Source of the DNA: Gordius sp. MW1 | Taxonomy: Eukaryota > Nematomorpha > Gordioida > Gordea > Gordiidae | Direction of reading: 5' to 3' | Assembly: GCA_964036665.1 (NCBI GenBank) | Contig: OZ038528.1 | Coordinates: forward strand, 26,337,245-26,401,244 | Length of the DNA stretch: 64,000 bases | Part shown: positions 11,181-22,254 of the stretch, piece by piece | Numbering within the stretch: position 1 is the stretch's first letter | How the letters are laid out: every line of letters starts with the position of its first letter | Translations under genes and position numbers: made by a program | Notes under the pieces: model-generated | Told to the model about the DNA's origin: nothing | Databases searched by the model: none | What the model saw: the letters and a program-made list of their open reading frames with translations, nothing else

Positions 11181-11892
11181 TAGAGCCCTCCAAAATGAAT
11201 TTTTTTCTGCCCCAGCCCGGCCCGAGCCCGACGTCTAAGTTTTTATTTTACCCGAGCCCGGCCCGAGCTCGAACGACTTTTTTATTTTTGGCCCGACCCG
11301 AGCCCGAGCCTGACCCGATTTTTCAAATAGAAAATTTTTAAAAACTTATTTTAAAATTTTTGAAAATTATTTTACCATAAATACATAATGCATTAAATTG
11401 TCATTAATCGCAATTTACAACTAGAATAAGTTTGAAATAAAATTATTTTCACTCGCTACAATTTATTCAGCCAATAATTTAAAACTGGAAATCTAACTTT
11501 ATAAAATATTTTTTATCTAACAGTTCCAAATAAAAAACTTTTTAAACAATTTCCTTATTTAATTTCTAAAGTTATAGCTACTATGAATTTATTTAAATAC
11601 TAATTGCAATTTAGGTCAAAATATTATAGGCAGGGGGAAAAAGCTGAAGCTTGGAAGCTATATTGTGTATGGTGTGGTGTACGAAGATAATTATTTAATA
11701 TCGAGTTGAGTTTGTTTAAATCATATTTTATAAAAGATTAGTTTGCTTTAGTCATACCGGGCCGGGCTCGGGCCTTAAGTCGGGCCGCCTCATCAGACCC
11801 GACCCGAGCCCGAGGCCCGATTGTCCGAAGCCCGATCGGGTCGGGTCGGGCTCGGGCCGGGTCGGGCTTCGGGCAGCCCGTGCAGGGCTCTA
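11181..11892. mobile_element. Non-autonomous hAT-type element with GC-rich foldback ends
   Basis: The element starts TAGAGCCCT and ends AGGGCTCTA, flanked by the perfect 8-bp duplication TGAACACC (11173-11180 and 11893-11900). Both ends carry arrays of CCCGAGCCCG/GGGCTCGGGC that face each other as subterminal inverted repeats (11205-11320 and 11755-11885). The middle is AT-rich and non-coding. An 8-bp duplication with short TIRs and repeated subterminal motifs fits a hAT-derived MITE. The open frames at its two ends are repeat artefacts. A similar right end (ggtcgggtctcgg...gcccatgcagggctgta) lies at about 38644-38690. Confidence 0.88.
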
Positions 11893-11900
11893 TGAACACC

Positions 11901-12930
11901 ACAATATTATATACTTTTATCCACTTGAGGGTGGGAAGAGGGGGGGGGGAAATAGACACTGCATAAAAATTGGGTTTAGAAAATAAGAGGTGCACCAATT
12001 TTATTTTTGTAAAATTATTATATTAAACCTTAGACATCATATCGCCTGATATTTTTTACCCTTAATTAAAAAAATTAAAATAATAAAACCCTTCCACTCC
12101 TCCCCTTCCCCTCTCCCCTTTCCCACGAGGACCCAAGGCCCGAGTTATAAAAACAAAAATAAAATTTAATATTGTTTTGGGCTAAACCTATATGTCAACA
12201 ATTAAATATTTACAACAAATTAATAAAAATATTTTTTTGGCAATAACAATTTTTATTACATGTTTTTTACAATCTTTTATTAATTATGTTATTTTTGTAA
12301 ATAAAACATTATACCAATAAATAAATTTGATTTTAAATCAATTTAATATCGTCCATCTTTTCAAAATAAATAATATTTTGTAAATTATATTAGGGGTTTA
12401 TTTATAATATTATTATCTTATATCGCCTATAAAATTATAATTTTTATTTTAAATAGATAAATTGAAAAATTAATAAAAATTATTTTGAAGTATTTAAATA
12501 AATTGAAACTATATATAGATTACCATTATAACGTTAGAAACCCTCTCGTTGAAGTAGTTAAAAATGGCTACCAAAATTGGCATCATTTTTTTAAAGCGAA
12601 TGAGCAGTCTATTTAGTCTATAGTTCTACCCACAAAACCGCTGTTTAAATTTAATTTGTTTCGGCCACAAGCCATAGTTCATTTTATTCCTTGGACGCAC
12701 AGCTTGAACATTTTTGCATTTATGGCGCAAAGCAATTTTCATTAAAAAACCAAATTTTTTGGCTTAAAATATATGCTGACGGCCAAAGACCAACCAGGTT
12801 TTTATGTTTTTGGGCATCATTTAATCCTTAATTTTTTGTCCACTTTTTGTGTCTAGTTTGTTTGTGTGGGTGGCTAAATTATTATAATAAACAAATTTAA
12901 GAGGACAAAAAGTTATTTGGCAACATTGAA
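11901..12930. other. No gene seen; AT-rich, with a pyrimidine block
   Basis: A pyrimidine-rich block (12080-12125, ccttccactcctcccc...) followed by cacgaggacccaaggcccgag is shared with 54180-54285, so it belongs to a dispersed repeat. The remainder is AT-rich and shows no frame or motif I recognise. Confidence 0.5.
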
Positions 12931-12939
12931 GATAATTTA

Positions 12940-13673
12940 CAGTGGCGGACGCAAGGGGGTGGTTTTGGGGTTCAACCCCCCCCCCCCGCGGATTTCGGAA
13001 AAAATATTTTTTATTTTCTAATATCGCATTATATAATAAATATTATGAAATGAGTGTTACTTAATTAACTATGAGCTCTTAGATTCAACATCCATTAAGT
13101 ATTTTTAGGCGTTAATATATTTTTCCAGAATTTTCCTTGTGGTTATAAAACGTAAGCATTTCTTATGAATTCCTCGAACAATTTGAATAAAAGAAAAGGC
13201 ACAATATTTAAATTTTGTGTCAAAAAAGTTAATCATATAGAATAAGAACCTTCAACTGATAAGATTTTTAAATGATTATATAGTAATTTTAGATTTAGTT
13301 CATGTGGAACAAGGACCTGCTGTTTAAAATCTAAATTTGGCTGGACAAACTCACATGCATGCACATTATGTATATCCATGGGCGTAGCCAGGTTTTGGAT
13401 CAGGGGGGGGGCGAAACGTTTAAAAGTTCAATTAGGGTCGGGGGCAAAACATAATTTTTTTTTTTAATTTATAAGGGTATTTGCATTGAGCATTTTTTGC
13501 ATTGAACATTTTTTTTGTCATTTAGGGGGGGGGGTGGCCCCCCCCTGGTTACGCTCATGTATAGATCTAATCAAATTGCATAAAAAAACTTTCTTATAAA
13601 TTTTTCGATATGCGAAGAAAAATTTAACTCCCCCCCCCCCCAAAAAAAAAATAAAATCCTGCGTACGCCCCTG
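12940..13673. mobile_element. MITE with CAGTGGCGGACGC / GCGTACGCCCCTG ends, interrupted by another MITE
   Basis: The left end cagtggcggacgcaagg and the right end cctgcgtacgcccctg are imperfect inverted repeats bordering poly-C/poly-G tracts. The 8-mer ataattta occurs just outside the left end (12932-12939) and 3 bp outside the right end (13677-13684). It may be a target duplication, but the offset leaves doubt. A second MITE (13377-13560) sits inside. CAGTGGCG/CAGGGGCG ends are common among hAT-type MITEs. Confidence 0.55.
13377..13560. mobile_element. MITE of the CATGGGCGTAGCC family, nested
   Basis: It starts catgggcgtagccagg and ends ccctggttacgctcatg, with G-runs inside the left end and C-runs inside the right end. 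It lies within the 12940-13673 element, so it arrived later. Confidence 0.65.
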
Positions 13674-13684
13674 TTAATAATTTA

Positions 13685-14407
13685 GATATATTAAATAAAT
13701 GCCAAAAAGATGTAATGATACTATTTCTTTAACAGAAATAGGCTTAAAATATTAATATAAAGAATTGTAATAAAAATCATTTGTTTTTCTTTGAAAACGT
13801 TTTGTTACTAAATACTATGTTACGGCTACTTATGTTCCTGTCCCACATAATATTGAAGAAAGGATTGAGTCTTTTAATCTCATGGAATTAATCCCCTGTT
13901 ACTCAATCTTTCGATTGTAATCAAAACAGTGATCTAGAGTTGCAACGCCTTTCTAGCTCAATCCTTTCCCTAAACCTAAACTATAAATAGTAGAGTTATA
14001 CGAAGAGCACGCCCAGCCATGCCATAATTATTGATAATTCAAAAAAATTTTATTTCTTCCAATAATGGATTAAATTATCTAAGCATTTTAAAGCTGCAAT
14101 TTTAAATTTAAATAATGGGTTATGCCATCCCATACCAATTAAACGAACATCAATCATAGACACACGCTAACAACAATAAAAAAGCTTAATATGACACCTG
14201 AGATATCAACTTTTTATAAATGTAATCCATTTATGTCATTAGATCTTGATAGTATATCTTGGTTTTTTATATAAGTCATATGTGATTAGAAAATTACATT
14301 TAAGTGTTTTTTAATTAATCTGTATGACCCATAACCCGAAATTATATCAAATTAATTCTTATAGAACACTGGGATGTTTTTTATGTCATAAGATCTTAAT
14401 AGTCTAT
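13685..14407. other. No gene seen
   Basis: AT-rich DNA. A roughly 100-bp phrase with aagtcatatgtgattagaaaattacatttaagtg and acccgaaattatatcaaatta (about 14270-14400) returns in diverged form at about 14705-14830, so an old duplication spans the MITE at 14416. No coding signal. Confidence 0.5.
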
Positions 14408-14415
14408 TTTTAAAG

Positions 14416-14676
14416 CAGTGGCGTAAATAAGGGGGGGGGGAACGAGAAATCCCCCCCCTTGGCAAAAATTAAAAAAAAATTTTATAGCTTCTCAACGCTG
14501 AGGAGGCTAACTTACATTAAAAATACCATGTCTAAGAATAGATTAAATGGATTGGCATTATTAACAATTCATCGGGAGTTAGCTCTTACTCCCGATGAAG
14601 TTCTTTGAAATAAAAATGCTATAATTTTTTTTTGACATTTCCCCCCCCCCTTGAGAAAATCCTGGCTACGCGCCTG
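14416..14676. mobile_element. MITE with CAGTGGCG / CGCGCCTG ends
   Basis: The left end cagtggcgtaaataagg and right end cctggctacgcgcctg are inverted. They are flanked by near-identical 8-mers, ttttaaag (14408-14415) and ctttaaag (14677-14684), 7 of 8 matching. Poly-G and poly-C runs lie inside the ends. It splits an older repeated segment (14270-14400 and 14705-14830 are related). Confidence 0.65.
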
Positions 14677-15469
14677 CTTTAAAGTATCAGAAAGTGGAGA
14701 ATGTATATAAGTCATATGTACAATTATATTTAAGCGCTTTTTAATTAATCTTTAATGCCCAAAACCCGACATTTTATCAAATTAATTTTTCTTGAAGACT
14801 GGGAAATGTTTTATGCCATTAGATTTTATTAAAAGTCTATCTTTAGATTTTATTAAAAGTCTATCTTTGTTAAAAATCTGGAAATTATAAAATAATACGA
14901 AATAAAAGATTTAAAACAAAAAGCGCGCAATAGTAAAAAAACCATATCAAAACATCGATAAGATCATATTGGCCATCAAAGTTTTTCCAAGCCCTAACCA
15001 CGGTTTACTCTTATAAAACAACGAATTGCGCATCGCAATAGACCTAAGAAGATTCCGTTGCTATATAGTTGCTACACACTTGTTCCCTCCTATGCAATCA
15101 TTCTGTGAAATCTAATGCCCTTCATTGCAATCGCTTCAAAGCCAGGTGTAATACCCATTTCCACGACGCTCAAAAAAATCGACATGCCAATCAAAAATTT
15201 TTCTTAAAATTTGAAATTAAATTTCTATGGGCTAAGACAAACGTCAATCAACAGATGTTTTTAGTTACTAACCTATAAAATTCACAAAAAATATTGATTA
15301 TAATTCAACCATGGTTTACAAGATTAATTAAAATCATATTTGTAATTAAAATTTTTCATATTTAGCATTCTGCATTTACTTCTTTTGATATGTATTTTTG
15401 AGCTTGAGCTGATGATCATTGATCTATGTTTATAATTCCTTTTAAATGGCTGATATAATTTATAAAGTC

Positions 15470-15985
15470 AATATTGTATTTGGTACATTTAATAACCTAA
15501 AGGATATTTGAGTGAGTATTTAAATACATTAGCTAATGATCATTATATCTGATCTATGTTTATAAGCCTATCACTTTAATTGTAAAGCTAATTGATGAAC
15601 TCAATAATGTATTTGGTACATTTTTAATAACCTAAGGGATATCTGTTGAACTTGAGCTAATGATCATTATATCTGATCTATGTTTATAAGCCTATCCTTT
15701 TAATTGTAATTTTGGTAGGGCTAATTGATGAACTCAATTTTGTATTTGGTATATTTATAATAACCTAAGGGATATCTGTTGAGTTTGAGCTAATGATCAT
15801 TATATCTGATCTATGTTTATAAGCCTATCCTTTTAATTGTAATTTTGGTAGGGCTAATTGATGAACTCAATTTTGTATTTGGTACATTTATAATAACCTA
15901 AGGAATAGCTGAGTTAGTACCTGAATACATTGAGCTTGAGCTAGTGATCATTATATCTAATCTATGTTTATAAGCCTATCCTATT
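15470..15985. repeat. Tandem repeat, ~120-130 bp unit, about 4 copies
   Basis: Each unit contains tttggta(c)atttataataacct, gagctaatgatcattatatc, tgatctatgtttataagcct and ctaattgatgaactcaat. Copies start near 15475, 15600, 15720 and 15845, with a partial copy before. The region before it (14830-15470) shows nothing recognisable. Confidence 0.8.
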
Positions 15986-16424
15986 AATTATTTTTATTGT
16001 CTATAAGCTTAAAACTAAGGTAAAGTTTATAACTTAGACTAATAAAGTAAAAGATTTTTTAATAAGCTTCAAATGATTATGTGCATTTTTATACAAAACT
16101 AGAGATGAAAATACAAATGCTTGAGCCTGACTAAACTGATATTCATAATTTTCTTGATTTAACCTAAATTTATAAAATACATGTGAAAAAAAAGATTTGA
16201 TAATATACTTAAATGGCTAAATTGATAGTTTGTTAGTAATTCTCTAAATTTTAATTTATAATTTAGATAATTATGCATAGTAATTATATGAAATATTTTG
16301 AAAGTCTTGTGTCGTCATTTTAGTGTCTTCAAAAAAAATACATGTTTTTGTGCCAAAACTAACCTATTGAGCTTTTAGGAAGATCACGTGATATAGCATA
16401 TAACTCGTTATTATGCCATATTAA
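15986..16424. other. No gene seen
   Basis: AT-rich DNA with stops in all frames and no recognisable repeat. Confidence 0.5.
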
Positions 16425-16486
16425 CCAATAGGAATGTTCAACTGAGCGTCGTCGTTTTTTAAATGTCGACGTTTCAGATCATTACA
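16425..16486. mobile_element. Possible single terminus of a second Ginger-like element
   Basis: The text accaataggaatgttcaact...gtcgacgtttcagatcattaca|CCGG resembles the right end of the 26930-30982 element: an aaccaatgagaatgt box, a GACG(A/T)TT motif, a terminal TTACA and an adjacent CCGG. No matching TGTAA... left end preceded by CCGG is seen nearby, so this may be a solo or truncated end, or a coincidence. Confidence 0.3.
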
Positions 16487-16490
16487 CCGG

Positions 16491-17200
16491 TACCTTCAAC
16501 ATATGTACTGTAATTACATTACTATTTTACCAAAGCAAATTTCACTTCCATCCATTCTAAAATCCAGAGGCCTCTGCCAAACTATAGGCGCTTGGGAAAA
16601 AGGAGTCTGTTTAGCCGTGGACTATACATCATGTGTCCACGTATTTGCCCCATTTTAATTGCTATGCACTTAATGCTAATTAAAATTCCTCTCTCTTAAG
16701 CCGAGGCATTAAAAAATGTTAAATCCACGGAACTTAACAATATTAATTATTTTTTGTCCCATTGCGACAACCACTCTCACAATCTTTGGCCCCCGAGCCT
16801 TACAAATTAATCAAAAAAAAAATAGAAACAATTTTCTTTACTATCCCATAATGATCGCAAATTTTTATAAGGCAGAAAATGGGCAATACTCTTTGTTAAT
16901 ATTTAATAAAAATATCAAAATATTTATAATTCCTATCTTCTTTATTTCTGTCTTTCATTTTCACAAAAGATGTATTTTTTTTTGAATATAATAAAAATTT
17001 TCAATAATGGCTTTTAAATGCAAATTTTTATCTCTTTTGAGTTTATATTTTAATTTAATTTTGTCTCGTGAAATTAAAAATTTAATCGTTACGTTTTTTT
17101 GTTATTAAAGTTTTAACAAAACATTTATCATTTCTAACAATGACGTGACATTTTTTTAAATTTCGGCCTCTCTCCAAGCAAAAAGGCTATGGCACTGTAT
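16491..17200. other. No gene supported
   Basis: An 89-codon frame (16716-16985) is AT-rich, low-complexity and hydrophobic, with no family resemblance. I do not treat it as a gene. Confidence 0.4.
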
Positions 17201-17210
17201 ATTGCGATAC

Positions 17211-17361
17211 ATAGACGTAGCCAGGGGGTGATAGGGAAGGGCGGCTACCCCTCTAAATCGAAAAATTCGTTAATATAATCATGAAATTACTAAAAAATTT
17301 GGCCCTCCCTAAATCATTATTGCTCCCCTCTAAATCCAATTCTGGCTACGCTACGCCCATG
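17211..17361. mobile_element. MITE of the CATGGGCGTAGCC family
   Basis: It starts catagacgtagccaggggg and ends ctggctacgctacgcccatg. The right end contains a duplicated ctacg. No clear target duplication. Confidence 0.6.
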
Positions 17362-17498
17362 CTGGGTGATATAAAAAAATTCAAGTTTTAAAATTTTAGT
17401 AAATGACTAAGATCTAAGTGAATTAAATTAATTATTATATTGGAATGATGACCAAGAATTTAACGTTGAAATAGGAGCCTATTTTTGTGGTTGGTTTC

Positions 17499-17637
17499 AT
17501 TGGCGTAGCCAGGGGGGGCAGTACGAAAAAACAATTTTTTCAATGCAAAAACTTTGAAAAATTAAAAAAAAATATGCTTTTCCCCCTTTTAAACGTTTCG
17601 CCCTCCCCCCTAATCCAAAGCCTGGCTACGCCCATGC
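17499..17637. mobile_element. MITE of the CATGGGCGTAGCC family
   Basis: It starts cattggcgtagccagggg and ends cctggctacgcccatg, with G-rich then C-rich interior borders. The frame 17487-17729 is the MITE read through and is not a gene. Confidence 0.65.
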
Positions 17638-19154
17638 TTGCTTTATACAACGCAGCGCCCTTGAGTACACTTTTATCGTTGATGATTGTCTATAGTGTTT
17701 CTCCTCACCGCGGTAAATATAGTATTTAAGACTTAATTAGAAAGTCGACAGTATTTTTTAAATAATTTTCGTGACGTTGAATATTGAGATGTACCGAATT
17801 TTTTTTTATAAAAACTGGTTCTGCCGAGCCGAGAGTTAATTATACTCGGGTTAATTTTAAACAATTTGCTCATATTTTTTTATTTCCCATTGAGGACTAC
17901 ACTTTTACATAACTTATTAAAGTGGCTTACCTATTTATAATTAATTAACCCGAAAGGTACCAATTTAACTTTTAGATTACACCTATTTAAATGATGTTTA
18001 TTCAAAAAGTATTTATAGAAACTAAATTTTTTAAATAGAATTTTGCACACAATTGTTGCCCAATAACCTCACATAATGTTTATCTCCTCCGAAATCTATC
18101 GTTCTAGAAATATTTTATTCCATAGTTCATGATTTTTTCATTTTTTCAATTCTTAAAAACTATTCAATCTTATGGAAAAACAAATTTGAGTCATAAAATT
18201 TATTCTGCATGCTATGAAAGACTAATTTTTGCCTATATTTTTGATATACTATTTTTGTTTTAGTTAAATTTTTAACAACCTTTAAATTTAATGTCACCTG
18301 GAATTGAACATTTTTTGACTAAACGATGCCTGCTAACACCTAAACTGTTAAAAACTTAATTTAAGTTTTGGAAGCCATCTAACTATAAGTCTGTACTTCT
18401 TTCTATCCTTGATTTTTAAAGACGCAAAATCATCATTTCAAGCGGGATAGTTCGAATCGCTATAATCAATAAAAGTTTTAATCCCATATAAAAAGAAGCA
18501 AAATAAAAATTTGGATTCGGGAGTTGACTCGGGCATTGTGAAAAACTAGCGGGCCACATCTTTTATTGAATGGGCCTTAGCCAGGCCTATTTTTAGTTTT
18601 GTTATGGGCAGACCTATTGAGGCCCGCTGCCTTGCTTATGGTATAAGTTCAAAAGTAAATGAAACAGAGAAGATCTAAGATTTGGGAACATAACAATTAT
18701 GGGTTTAAAAAGTTTAAAAGGGACTTACACAAATGAACAGCCAACTATTAAGTTTGTCAAATGGCTTAGAGGTAAAAAATGTTGATTACCCTTTACCCGT
18801 CCTAACTTGTAGGTAAATAGATTTTGCCACCACCCCTCAAGAAGAAAAAACTAGCTACGCCAGTGGGTCTGAGATCCTCGCAAGGTCCACTGATTTAACA
18901 CAATCTATTAGCTCAAGCTTAGAATTAATTAGATAAGCTTTGTTTTCGTTAAAATAAACTTTTTAACCATAAACAAAATTAGATCAGCCTTTAATGCCTG
19001 ATGTACGAATATTGCGTGCTGATCAAAAATTAAGCTTAAAAGTTAAAAATATAAATATATATTATTACTATAATTGAACAATGGAGGGCCGAAGGGTGGG
19101 GGTCTAGAAGGTCACTTCTTTCAACTTTATAAAATATATTAATATAAATACATA
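17638..19154. other. No gene seen
   Basis: AT-rich sequence without a convincing frame. A small MITE-like scrap (ccacccctcaagaagaaaaaactagctacgcc) lies near 18830-18865. Confidence 0.45.
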
Positions 19155-19162
19155 ATATTTTG

Positions 19163-19330
19163 AATGGGCGTAGCCAGCATTGGAATTAGATAGGGACAAT
19201 TAAGATTTAGGGAGGGGCAAAATGAAATTTTTTTTGAAATTTTAGCCATAATAATAAGAAAATTTCACAAATTTTTGAATTTTGAGGGGGCAGCCCCTCC
19301 TCCCTGCCTCACCCCTTGGCTACGCTCATG
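19163..19330. mobile_element. MITE of the CATGGGCGTAGCC family with 8-bp target duplication
   Basis: The element runs from aatgggcgtagcc to ggctacgctcatg and is flanked by the perfect 8-mer ATATTTTG (19155-19162 and 19331-19338). This is the clearest case in the window that the family makes 8-bp duplications, consistent with hAT-type mobilisation. Confidence 0.75.
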
Positions 19331-20035
19331 ATATTTTGTCAATTAAAGTAAACCTATTTATTAATATTCAAAATCCTCCTTATTTAAGAGAAAAATGAAA
19401 CGAACAAAAACCACTTAGGCGCAAAATGTGGAAAGCTGGAAATACGGAAAACTAATCAAATCCATATATTATATTATGAATATGTATTTATATCTATAAT
19501 TATTCACATATATTGTCTTTATATAATTGTAAATGTATATATGTAGTGCATATATACTCTTTAATACATAGATGGGTTTAAATATATGTAATAACGATAT
19601 ACACAAGGAACGCCTAACAATATATTACATATTATAATGTATGTAATATACAGCACATATTTATATATATAATATATTATATATATTGTATATATTTATC
19701 TATGTAATTAACTCTTTTTAATTTGATATTTTAGATCATATATTTAGGGTTAGGGTTATTTTCGTTATTATTGGCTTTCTACATTATGCGTCAGATTCAC
19801 AAAAACCCTATCTTAAAAAACTTAAAATTTCAAAAGTTGTAAACCAGTCATATTTGATATTAAAGAACCAATCAAAAATGAACAACACATTCTAATATCC
19901 ATCTTATTGGGTAAAATAAATTTGTTCTAGAAGCCTCTTTCATAACAAAAGATTTATAACCTTTTGTCAGCCATTAATTTATTTTGCTCTCCAAAAATGG
20001 TAAAAATATAATATTATTATTTATATTTATTGTAG

Positions 20036-20296
20036 CACTTTAAATCTTTGATATTTTGGGATCGGAGTAAATGCAATGACTCAAGTCTCATGTTTTTGAT
20101 ACTATTGGTGTGGAAAAATATTCTAATATTCAAAAAGGACAAAGTAAGTTTACCAACAATTATTATTTTTATCTATAACTTATAATAATATAGCTGGATT
20201 CAATTCTTCACATGTTGACTCCATTATTTTTGGTCATGCCCGTTGTCTACATTAGATGGGGCTACGGAGATCGGGCATTTTTACGTCAATCGCCTT
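20036..20296 (+). CDS. Two candidate exons of an unidentified membrane protein
   Basis: An acceptor (ttattgtag) at 20035 opens a 36-codon exon (20036-20143) reading HFKSLIFWDRSKCNDSS then the hydrophobic LMFLILLVWKNILIF. It ends at a strong donor (gtaagt). A 50-bp intron (20144-20193, ending aatatag) leads in phase to 20194-20296, which reads LDSILHMLTPLFLVMPVVYI and RWGYGDRAFLRQSP, ending at donor gtaagta. Intron size and splice sites match those of the ABCA gene in this window. Two membrane-spanning stretches are likely. A hydrophobic frame at 19735-19835 may be a further upstream exon, but its phase does not fit simply. I do not recognise the family. Confidence 0.35.
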
Positions 20297-20299
20297 GTA

Positions 20300-20860
20300 A
20301 GTATTTTATTCTAATTTTATCTATTAAAGAATATAAGGTCAAATTCATACTTTTTATACATAAAATTTTAAATTCTTTTAGATTATAAAGTTTAAAATTG
20401 ATTACAAAATTTTGCCTTCCCCTTTGCATGAAGTTATAACATTTTATTAAATAAAGCAGCGAATTTCAATTTAAAAATTATAACCATTGATTATTTAATA
20501 TATTTTACTGCGCCATTGCTCTATGAAGTTTTAGGTTAGTATAAAGAATAATTTGCAATAAATGTAAATTTCGCATTGTTGAAAACATTAGTAGAGCGTG
20601 CTAAATATAAAAAACTCGATTGCAAAAGTATAAATTGTTAGTTAAAACCAATAAAAATAACTTTTATCAGAAAAACAAATATTTGTTGTAAAATAATTTG
20701 CAAATAAAAAATAGTCTTTAAACACATATTGTTTATTTGAAAGATTTTTTGCTCGTTATTAGCTAAATTAATTTTTCCCTTTTAGAATAATTTATTTATT
20801 AAGTTACATATAAGCGAGTAGATAAAGGATTGTTGGTGGGTAGAACATGGGTGGAACAAA
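20300..20860. other. No gene seen
   Basis: AT-rich sequence. I looked for continuation of the 20036-20296 exons and found none with usable splice sites and an open frame. Confidence 0.45.
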
Positions 20861-20864
20861 TATA

Positions 20865-21003
20865 AAAATAGAACGTCTGCGTTTTATAATCACGTGATTA
20901 TTTTTTATAACAATCGTCTGCGTTTTATAATCACGTGATTTTTTATTATAACAAAAAAGTATTAAATCGCCTGCGTTTTATAATTACGTGACTTGTTTTT
21001 TTT
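20865..21003. repeat. Short tandem repeat, ~50 bp unit, 3 copies
   Basis: The phrase (c)gtctgcgttttataatcacgtga followed by a T-rich spacer and ataacaa occurs three times (about 20874, 20923 and 20968). Each copy carries the E-box-like palindrome CACGTGA. Confidence 0.75.
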
Positions 21004-21639
21004 TTTTATAAAACTTGTTTTTGTTAAATGAAACTATATACTACTATAAAAATTATATGCGAGGTAAACACTCAAAAATAGCGATCGCGTTGAAATGACA
21101 GATTATAATTCCGATTTTCTGTTTTAAGAAAAAAGTTTCCCTATTGTCAATTGTATTAAGAATTTTTAATACGCAACACATTTACCGCTCAACAACTAAA
21201 CCACAGATAGCTAATCATTATATAAAACGCAATTAAGAAGTGATATGGTCATTAAAAAGTTTAATTTATAATTTTATCTAAAATAAAATTTAAATTAGCA
21301 AACATTTGATGACTTATAAATGTTAGCACCTCGCAAAAAACGTTTTCTTATGAAATATTTAACTTCTCAAAAAGTTTTTACTTAACCTTTGTAAAGATAC
21401 ATGTTTGATTATTTGATGTTAATAAAAATCTTATATGCTATAACTAAAATAAAAAGCCAATGAACTTTCTCTGCCAGATGCCTAGAGGCACTTGCTTATG
21501 TTTAGCACGATTAAAATGATAACTAGATTTTTAGTTAATAGCATGAATATTAAAGACAAATATATTATGGGCGCTTTCATCTTTGACATAATTTGCTACC
21601 ATTCTTCTTTTTCTTTATCAGTTATTTGGTCCCACACGG

Positions 21640-21975
21640 AGTTTGTTTTAATAAGTTTCTTCCAAATTGACCGGGTGAGTGCCATGTCTTTACTAATCCC
21701 TTTTGTTTTCATAACTTACGTGACACGAAGTCGTCCTCTTCCTCTCTTCCCAGATACCTCCATGTCCAGTACTTTTCGATTTACGTAATATATATGCCCA
21801 TACCACCTTAGCCTATTTTTGTTAATGATGTCCGCCATAGGTTTAATACAGGTCATTCGTCATATGGTCCAGCTTAGTATACCCCAAGCTCCACTGTGAC
21901 ATTTCATCTGTGTGGCTTGTAATAGCTTTCCTTCCGTGGTGTTTAATGCCCATGTTTCACTTCCATAGAGTAACT
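21640..21975 (-). mobile_element. RTE-like LINE 3' end, inverted copy
   Basis: The reverse complement of 21640-21975 closely matches 24330-24700 (for example ggaagtgaaacatgggcatt and tggtatgggcatat are shared), so this is the C-terminal end of an RTE-like reverse transcriptase frame lying on the minus strand. It faces away from the longer copy at 22255-24745 and is missing some internal segments relative to it. Together the two form an inverted pair sharing only their 3' ends. Confidence 0.75.
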
Positions 21976-22254
21976 AACACCAGTAAAATTGTATCAAAAG
22001 TCAGAATTAAAGTAGAATTCTTTATTTTATTACTGAAAAAAGAATGATGTGTGGCTAGGGGTGTGCTTTTAATATTTATTAATGTTCATAGTAAAAGCAC
22101 ACAAGGTCAGTGCGCATCTTCATTAGAGTGTCTTACGATGGATTTGTTTCTAAATGAATCGTTCAAGGACAAGGTGGTGAAAGTCAGGCGTTGTTAGGAC
22201 AGGTTAATGTAAGTGAAGATTAAAATCAAAAGGGTTCCTAAGCGTTTTGTGCGC

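Noticed and set aside
15069-15278. 69-codon frame rich in Cys and His (NALHCNRFKARCNTHFHDA)
   Set aside because: Cys/His spacing does not fit LIM, C2H2 or integrase zinc fingers, and no splice sites or neighbours support it.
19748-19763. TTAGGGTTAGGGTTA, telomere-like repeat
   Set aside because: Only about 2.5 units, and the text can be read as part of a hydrophobic candidate exon; too short to claim an interstitial telomere.
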